Shown here: in pieces, positions 4,985-9,630 of the stretch
Numbering within the stretch: the stretch's first letter is position 1
How the letters are laid out: the number at the start of each line of letters is the position of its first letter
NCBI GenBank assembly: GCA_900548415.1
Contig: URKO01000023.1
Coordinates: 1-9,630, forward strand
Length of the DNA stretch: 9,630 nt
Direction: 5' to 3'
Origin: an uncultured Porphyromonas sp.
GTDB lineage: Bacteria; Bacteroidota; Bacteroidia; Bacteroidales; Porphyromonadaceae
Program-made: the position numbers and the translations under genes
The notes under the pieces: generated by a model
What the model was told of the DNA's origin: nothing
The model's database searches: none
What the model saw: the letters and a program-made list of their open reading frames with translations, nothing else

Positions 4985-7027
4985 TTACGGCTTGCGCTGG
5001 TAGACTTGCGCTGAGCGGGAGGGCAGATAGAGTCGCAGCTCGGTGCCACCCTCGGCGGTGGTGCGGGAGTGGTGCGTGACGCTGGCATCGATACGTCCGA
5101 AGCCTCCGCAGGCGACTGCATCGCTGTCGAGGAGTAGCTCGTATTGCCCCGCTGGTACGCCCTCGATGGGATAGTCGGTATAGCTCTCCGTAGGGCTAAA
5201 GTTGAAGGCAAAGAGGTAGTCGTCACCTCGCATGAAGGCGATCACCTGCCGCTCCGTGTGGCTGTGGTAGCAGTAGTCCGAGAGTTCTGCAAAGCGGGGC
5301 GTCAAGCTACAGAGCGAGAGCATCCCTTTGTCAAAGTGCGCTAGCTGCTTGTAGCGCAGTAAGTCATTAGCCTGTAGTGACCACTGACGACGAGCGTACT
5401 GGTAAGAGTAGCCATTGCCCTCACGAGGGAAGTCGATCCACTCGGGGTGTCCAAACTCATTGCCCATGAAGGTGAGATAACCACCGCACATCGTGGCGAA
5501 GGTCATCAGACGGATCATATTGCAGAGCGCTATGCCACGCATCACCCGATCGTTGTAGTCGCTCTGCTGCATGTGCCAGTACATGTCGCTATCGATGAGT
5601 CGGAAGATGATAGTCTTGTCTCCGACGAGTGCCTGGTCATGACTCTCAGCGTAGGAGATCGTTCGCTCCGTAGGACGATGATTGCGCAGTTCGTACCACA
5701 TATTCTCTGGATTCCACGCTTCGTCGGGCTGCTCTTTGATCAGCTTGATCCAGTAGTCCGGCACATTCATCGCTAATCGGTAGTCAAAGCCGTAGCCGCC
5801 TGTGGCTCGGCTTTCGCACAATCCCGGCAGTCCGCTCACCTCCTCGGCAATGGTGGTCGCTGCGGGCTTGACAGCATGGATAAGTTCGTTGGCGAGCGTC
5901 AGATAGGTCAGCGCATCTCGATCTACGTTGCCATTGTAGTAGTCCTCATAGGTGAGGAAAGGTCGCCCCAAGCCGTGATCCTCGTAAAGCATCGAGGTGA
6001 CCCCGTCGAAGCGGAAGCCGTCGAAGCCGTACTCTGTGAGCCAATAGTGGCAATTGGAGAGGAGGTAGTGTACCACCTCACCACGGCCGTAATCGAAGCA
6101 GAGCGAGTCCCACTGCGGGTGTTCGCCACGGCTCCCCTCGTGAAAGAAGAGCGTCCGCGTGCCGTCGTAGCGCGCCAAACCCTCAGCTTCGTTGCGCACG
6201 GCATGAGAGTGAACTAAGTCCATAATGACGTAAAGCCCCAAGGCGTGCGCCTCATCGACCAGGCGCTTGAGGTCGTCGGGCGTACCGAAGCGACTAGACG
6301 GAGCAAAGAAGTTGGAGACGTGATAGCCGTACGAGCCATAGTACGGGTGCTCCTGCACCGCCATGATCTGGAGCGTGTTGTAGCCCGCCGAGACGATGTA
6401 GGGGAGTCGCTCCGTGCGAAACTGCTCGTAGCTCGCCACGCCCATCTCCTCGCCACTCATCCCTATGTGGCACTCATAGATGAGCAAGGTATCGGGACGC
6501 TGAGGTGCTGGTACCTGCATCAGATAAGGCTCTTCGGGAGCCCAAACACGAGCGCAGAAGCTATAGTCACGCGGGTCCTGCACCACATAATGTGCGTAAG
6601 CCGGGATCCGCTCTAGCTCCTCATCATCGGTGCAGATAAGGAGCTTGTAGTAGTCTAGATGGTGTAGTGCTGTGGCGGGTAGCTCGAGGAGCCATTCACC
6701 TAGTCGCTCCTCATTGGCAACAAATCGATAGTTCGGATCTTTACGCCACTGGTTAGCGTCGCAAAGCAGGTAGACCGCCTGAGCCGCTGGCGCAAATTCA
6801 CGCAGTGTCCACCCCGATTCGGTGCGGTGCAGCCCAAAGTAAAGGTGTCCGCACGCCCAGCTAGAAAGGCTCTGCGAGCCGACAAAGAGCTGCCGACGCG
6901 CTGCGATGTAGCTTTGCCACGCCTCTATCGTCTCATAGTAAGGTGCGAGCCACGAGTCTTGCTGCGCCCAGAGTGGCGTGGTCTGCTTTTGCTTTGCTTG
7001 GCGAGGAGTACCTCTCTGACGTTTCAT
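4985..7027 (-). CDS. glgB: 1,4-alpha-glucan branching enzyme, GH13 subfamily 8 type
   Basis: The enzyme cuts alpha-1,4-glucan chains and re-attaches them as alpha-1,6 branches during glycogen synthesis. The 680-residue protein has an N-terminal helical segment (WLAPYYETIEAW), a CBM48-like beta domain (about 55-165) and a GH13 barrel. Conserved regions are all present: DLVHSHAVRN (270-279), GFRFDGVTSM with nucleophile D341, TIAEEVSGLPGL with acid/base E395, and YAESHDQALVGDKT with transition-state aspartate D464. Other signatures are MGNEFGHPEWIDFPREGNG and YARRQWSL. The C-terminal beta domain covers about 595-680. These motifs are closer to the eukaryotic-type branching enzymes (GH13_8) than to the E. 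coli-type GlgB (GH13_9), which is also longer. The ATG lies 2 nt after the antiporter stop, so the gene is surely translated from the same message. No other glycogen gene is in view. Confidence 0.95.
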   Translation of the reverse strand: MKRQRGTPRQAKQKQTTPLWAQQDSWLAPYYETIEAWQSYIAARRQLFVGSQSLSSWACGHLYFGLHRTESGWTLREFAPAAQAVYLLCDANQWRKDPNYRFVANEERLGEWLLELPATALHHLDYYKLLICTDDEELERIPAYAHYVVQDPRDYSFCARVWAPEEPYLMQVPAPQRPDTLLIYECHIGMSGEEMGVASYEQFRTERLPYIVSAGYNTLQIMAVQEHPYYGSYGYHVSNFFAPSSRFGTPDDLKRLVDEAHALGLYVIMDLVHSHAVRNEAEGLARYDGTRTLFFHEGSRGEHPQWDSLCFDYGRGEVVHYLLSNCHYWLTEYGFDGFRFDGVTSMLYEDHGLGRPFLTYEDYYNGNVDRDALTYLTLANELIHAVKPAATTIAEEVSGLPGLCESRATGGYGFDYRLAMNVPDYWIKLIKEQPDEAWNPENMWYELRNHRPTERTISYAESHDQALVGDKTIIFRLIDSDMYWHMQQSDYNDRVMRGIALCNMIRLMTFATMCGGYLTFMGNEFGHPEWIDFPREGNGYSYQYARRQWSLQANDLLRYKQLAHFDKGMLSLCSLTPRFAELSDYCYHSHTERQVIAFMRGDDYLFAFNFSPTESYTDYPIEGVPAGQYELLLDSDAVACGGFGRIDASVTHHSRTTAEGGTELRLYLPSRSAQVYQRKP

Positions 7028-7029
7028 AG

Positions 7030-9414
7030 TTAAGAGACTTTTCCAAGGTAAGAGACGGCTCCCGTAGTAGGGCGATGTATCGTCGGCAACTCGATGGTCG
7101 CCTCGTCAATGTCTAGAATGAGGTAAGAGGGCAACTGCTGGAGCAGCTCTTGCTGTGCTGGCGTGAGGGCTGCCCACGCATCGTAAGCGATGAAGGCGAA
7201 GTCGTAACCGCTCAGATCGACCTGCTCAGCAAAGCTCTCCCCACTCCACGACACACGAGCCGAGAGCTCTGTCGCAGGCTTGGCGAGATGCGACGAAAGC
7301 GGCATCAGCGTGATCGGACTATCAGCATGCTCCGTCACCTGCTCGGCAACGAGTAGCAGCTCCCGATCCTCAGGTCGTTGCATCAACACGAGCGGATGTG
7401 CGATCGGCGTCTGACCATTGTCCACATAGATACCCACCGAGCAAGGCGCCTCGTGAGCAAAAGTGGCAATAATCTCCTCAAAGGAGTGCGAGTTCTGCTC
7501 TTTCTTAGCTTGACGACGGCGACCAGTCATAACTTTCCACCGGCGGGTGAGCTTATCACTATAGGCGACTAGGTCGCGGTCTTTCTTGTCTTGCGAAAGG
7601 TTGACACTCGCTCCGAGGAGGAGCAGGTTGCTCTGGATATGATTAGCGTGCGAGAGAACCGCCTCAGGGACCGACTCCGCAATCTCATACTTACGCTCTA
7701 CGGAGAGGTCTAGCTGCTTGGCCATCTCCATCGGAGCTGCAAAGCTACTGGCGTAGTAGTGGTCCGCATCGATGGTGCTAATGTCCGTATCGGTGGTGAC
7801 GTGCATCAGCGTACAGGCCACCTGTGGAGAGGTGCCACCACAAAGCCTATGGAAGAACTCTAAGAGCGTCACGCCCGTCTCAGCACGACCGAACGAGATG
7901 AGCACCTGACCTGTCGTATGCTCCCGGCTTTGCGGTGTTTTCTTTTTCTTGAGGAGCCAGTCGATCAGTTGCAGCGTTGGGGCGGTCATGACAGTCGTCA
8001 CGAGCGTCATCATCACGAGGATGGTAAAGAGGACGGTCGAGAGGACTCCTAGGTCCAGTCCGATGCGCAGTACGACCAGCTCCATCAGCCCTCGGGTGTT
8101 CATATAAGCCCCTAGGTAAAGGCTTTCGCGGCGCTGTATGCCACAGCTTCGTGCCGCTAGGTAGGTGCCACCCATTTTGCCAATGACCGCTACAAGCGTA
8201 CAGATCAGGAAGAGGCCCCACAGCTGAGGCGTATTGACCAAGCCCAGCTCTGTACGCAAACCTGAGCTCACGAAGAAGAGCGGCAGGAGGAGCAAAAGTG
8301 CTAGGTCCTCGACTTTTTCCTTGACAATCACTCGGAAGTCTAGGTTCTCAGGCATGACCAGCCCCAGCATGAAGGCACCAAAGAGCGCATGCATACTCAT
8401 GATCTCAGTGAAGTAGGCACTCGCCATGAGAAGGATGAAGATGAGCCCCATGAGCGACTTGGAGAGTACCTCACGATGTCTCACACGCCGCCCGAGGAGT
8501 CCGAAGAGTGGTCGCAAGATGCCAAAGATGGCCGCCAGATAGAGCGCGAGGAAGAGCATATTGTAGAGGGCACTCGTGAAGCTCCCCCCCTGGCTGACCG
8601 CCATGATGGCCGCCAGCATGAGCCACGCCACGATGTCTCCCATGGCTGCGGTCGAGAGTGCCAAGCGTCCTAGATGACTATGCGAGAGCGAGCGCTCCTG
8701 GATGATGCGCGCCAAGACGGGGAAAGCGGTGATGCTGAGCGAGATGCCCACAAAGAGAGCGAGCGACAAGAAGCTACTCCCCTCGCTCAGTAGCTCAGGG
8801 CGACTGTACAGCCCATAAGTGAGGAGGATGCCTAGGATAAAGGGAAAGATAATCCCCGACTGACTGATGATGAAAGCTTGCTGCGCCTGACCCTTGAGGT
8901 CTTTCATACGCAGCTCCATACCTATGGTAAACATGAAGAGGATCAGTCCGAACTGACTGAGCAACTCTAGATTGCCCAGGCTGTGCACAGGGAAGAGCGT
9001 CTCCATCGCTTCTGGCCAAACGGCTCCCAGCAAGCTCGGGCCGAGCAATATACCAGCTAGGATCTCTCCGATGACCGTCGGCTGGTGCAGTCGTGCGAAG
9101 ATCCACCCGACGACACGTACCACGAGCAGGATGACGACCAACTGGATCAGCAACATCCCTATGTCTGAGGCTGCATGAGCACGGACTGAACTCACAAACG
9201 ACTGCCACGGCGAAGCCTCACCCGCAGGCGAAAGGGTGGGCAATTCGGGAGCTTCGCTCAGGGACTCGGTCGTAGCTACAGGAGCCGTGACGAGAGCCTC
9301 CGAAGGGCCAGTCATAGCCTGATCAGTAGCAGCGGCCCACCACAAGAGTGCCACAAAGATGAGCATTAGCCCGCCGTAGAGCCACCACGCTAACTGTCGT
9401 TGATGTGTATTCAT
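7030..9414 (-). CDS. CPA2/CHX-like cation:proton antiporter with C-terminal USP-like region
   Basis: This inner-membrane monovalent cation/H+ exchanger has 794 residues from the ATG at 9414. An N-terminal membrane segment (about 8-29) is followed by some 50 Ala/Thr/Ser/Pro/Glu-rich residues, then the exchanger domain (about 85-485) with roughly twelve membrane segments. Markers are QPTVIGEILAGILLGPSLLG (111-130), MGDIVAW with D260, GAFMLGLVMP (346-354), GKMGGTY with K413 and MNTRGLMELVVLRIGL (438-453). The NTRGL-MEL motif and the soluble C-terminal half (about 500-794, two alpha/beta universal-stress-like portions) match the CHX branch of CPA2. The acidic site is G-D rather than D-D, which in this superfamily often goes with electroneutral exchange. 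The ion (K+ or Na+) cannot be decided. An in-frame TTG at 9489 would add 25 residues but lies in the promoter box, so I prefer the ATG. Confidence 0.92.
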   Translation of the reverse strand: MNTHQRQLAWWLYGGLMLIFVALLWWAAATDQAMTGPSEALVTAPVATTESLSEAPELPTLSPAGEASPWQSFVSSVRAHAASDIGMLLIQLVVILLVVRVVGWIFARLHQPTVIGEILAGILLGPSLLGAVWPEAMETLFPVHSLGNLELLSQFGLILFMFTIGMELRMKDLKGQAQQAFIISQSGIIFPFILGILLTYGLYSRPELLSEGSSFLSLALFVGISLSITAFPVLARIIQERSLSHSHLGRLALSTAAMGDIVAWLMLAAIMAVSQGGSFTSALYNMLFLALYLAAIFGILRPLFGLLGRRVRHREVLSKSLMGLIFILLMASAYFTEIMSMHALFGAFMLGLVMPENLDFRVIVKEKVEDLALLLLLPLFFVSSGLRTELGLVNTPQLWGLFLICTLVAVIGKMGGTYLAARSCGIQRRESLYLGAYMNTRGLMELVVLRIGLDLGVLSTVLFTILVMMTLVTTVMTAPTLQLIDWLLKKKKTPQSREHTTGQVLISFGRAETGVTLLEFFHRLCGGTSPQVACTLMHVTTDTDISTIDADHYYASSFAAPMEMAKQLDLSVERKYEIAESVPEAVLSHANHIQSNLLLLGASVNLSQDKKDRDLVAYSDKLTRRWKVMTGRRRQAKKEQNSHSFEEIIATFAHEAPCSVGIYVDNGQTPIAHPLVLMQRPEDRELLLVAEQVTEHADSPITLMPLSSHLAKPATELSARVSWSGESFAEQVDLSGYDFAFIAYDAWAALTPAQQELLQQLPSYLILDIDEATIELPTIHRPTTGAVSYLGKVS

Positions 9415-9486
9415 CGAGGATACGCCTATTTCGTTATGCAGTAAATGTAGCGACGAGACCACACCTGCAGTCTCCGCCTTACGGGA

Positions 9487-9494
9487 CAAAGATA
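9487..9494 (-). promoter_or_regulatory. Putative -7 box of the antiporter-glgB promoter
   Basis: The minus strand reads TATCTTTG inside TTTTCGTATCTTTG (9500-9487), the same 14-mer as in front of the 3636 gene. A transcript would start near 9480, leaving about 66 nt of leader before the ATG at 9414. GAGAC (minus strand, 9474-9470) and GTCTC (9459-9455) could form a 5-bp stem early in that leader. There is no recognisable -33 element; that position (about 9513-9518) directly abuts the phased GTTCC/GGAAC array. Confidence 0.65.
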
Positions 9495-9519
9495 CGAAAA
9501 CAGGGCTGTCCGATGAATG

Positions 9520-9623
9520 GTTCCTACCTTGGAACCGAAAAGTTCCAACGCTGGAACTAAAAAGTTCCTCCGCTGGAACTAAAGAGTTCCTCCCTTGGAA
9601 CTTTTTAGTTCCAAAAGAGGAAC
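9520..9623. repeat. Phased array of ten alternating GTTCC/GGAAC half-sites
   Basis: Half-sites start at 9520, 9531, 9542, 9553, 9564, 9575, 9586, 9597, 9608 and 9619. They alternate GTTCC and GGAAC without exception, always separated by 6 nt, which gives an 11-nt step (22-nt period) over 104 nt with no insertion or deletion. All ten 5-mers are perfect while the 6-nt spacers vary. Spacers inside GTTCC-N6-GGAAC are TACCTT, AACGCT, TCCGCT, TCCCTT and AAAAGA. Those between units are A/T-rich: CGAAAA, TAAAAA, TAAAGA and TTTTTA. The next expected half-site would begin at 9630, where the base is T, not G, so the array probably ends here. It starts about 25 nt upstream of the antiporter -7 box. Confidence 0.9.
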
Positions 9624-9630
9624 CAACTTT

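Noticed and set aside
5876..6217. Plus-strand open frames across the branching enzyme and antiporter regions
   Set aside because: They lie antisense to genes with full family motifs, show no recognisable domain, and are explained by the base composition of the true frames.
9415..9489. N-terminal extension of the antiporter from TTG at 9489
   Set aside because: The TTG is part of the TATCTTTG -7 box and the added 25 residues resemble nothing in the family.
9520..9623. CRISPR-like array
   Set aside because: The repeated unit is a 5-bp palindromic half-site with 6-nt spacers, far too short for a CRISPR repeat and spacer, and no cas gene is present.

Overview
The window looks like chromosomal DNA of a Bacteroidota member, most likely Porphyromonas or a close relative. 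Three things point there. The run dnaN – DnaQ-like exonuclease – coaBC is, as I recall, a conserved Bacteroidales order. Three putative promoters carry the Bacteroidota -7 element TATCTTTG (consensus TAnnTTTG). Shine-Dalgarno sequences are mostly absent. The genus is an inference from gene content and base composition; no database was searched.

Layout. On the minus strand, positions 3402 down to about 142 hold a tight operon: a divergent sliding clamp (dnaN), a DnaQ-like exonuclease with an ExoX-type C-terminal domain, and bifunctional CoaBC. A doubtful open frame follows and runs off the left edge. A 233-bp divergent intergenic region (3403-3635) carries two opposing promoters, each preceded by a short 7-bp tandem repeat array. 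On the plus strand, 3636-4835 encodes a carboxynorspermidine-synthase/saccharopine-dehydrogenase-like oxidoreductase. It converges on a GH13_8-type glycogen branching enzyme (7027-4985, minus). The 149-bp convergent gap is almost filled by a 118-bp inverted-repeat element made of two 43-nt hairpin units (REPIN-like). The branching enzyme starts 2 nt after the stop of a CPA2/CHX-like cation:proton antiporter (9414-7030, minus), so the two are almost certainly one transcription unit.

Upstream of the antiporter promoter, to the right edge, lies the most striking non-coding signal: ten GTTCC/GGAAC half-sites in strictly alternating orientation, each start exactly 11 nt after the previous one, across 104 nt without a register slip. 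This could be a helically phased protein-binding array, a chain of small hairpins, or a species-specific repeat.

The protein-coding content is housekeeping: replication clamp and repair nuclease, coenzyme A synthesis, sym-norspermidine/spermidine-type polyamine synthesis, glycogen branching and ion homeostasis. No mobile-element gene, CRISPR array, tRNA or rRNA is visible. The unusual content is in the intergenic repeats, plus a few active-site or motif substitutions in CoaBC, DnaN and the antiporter.
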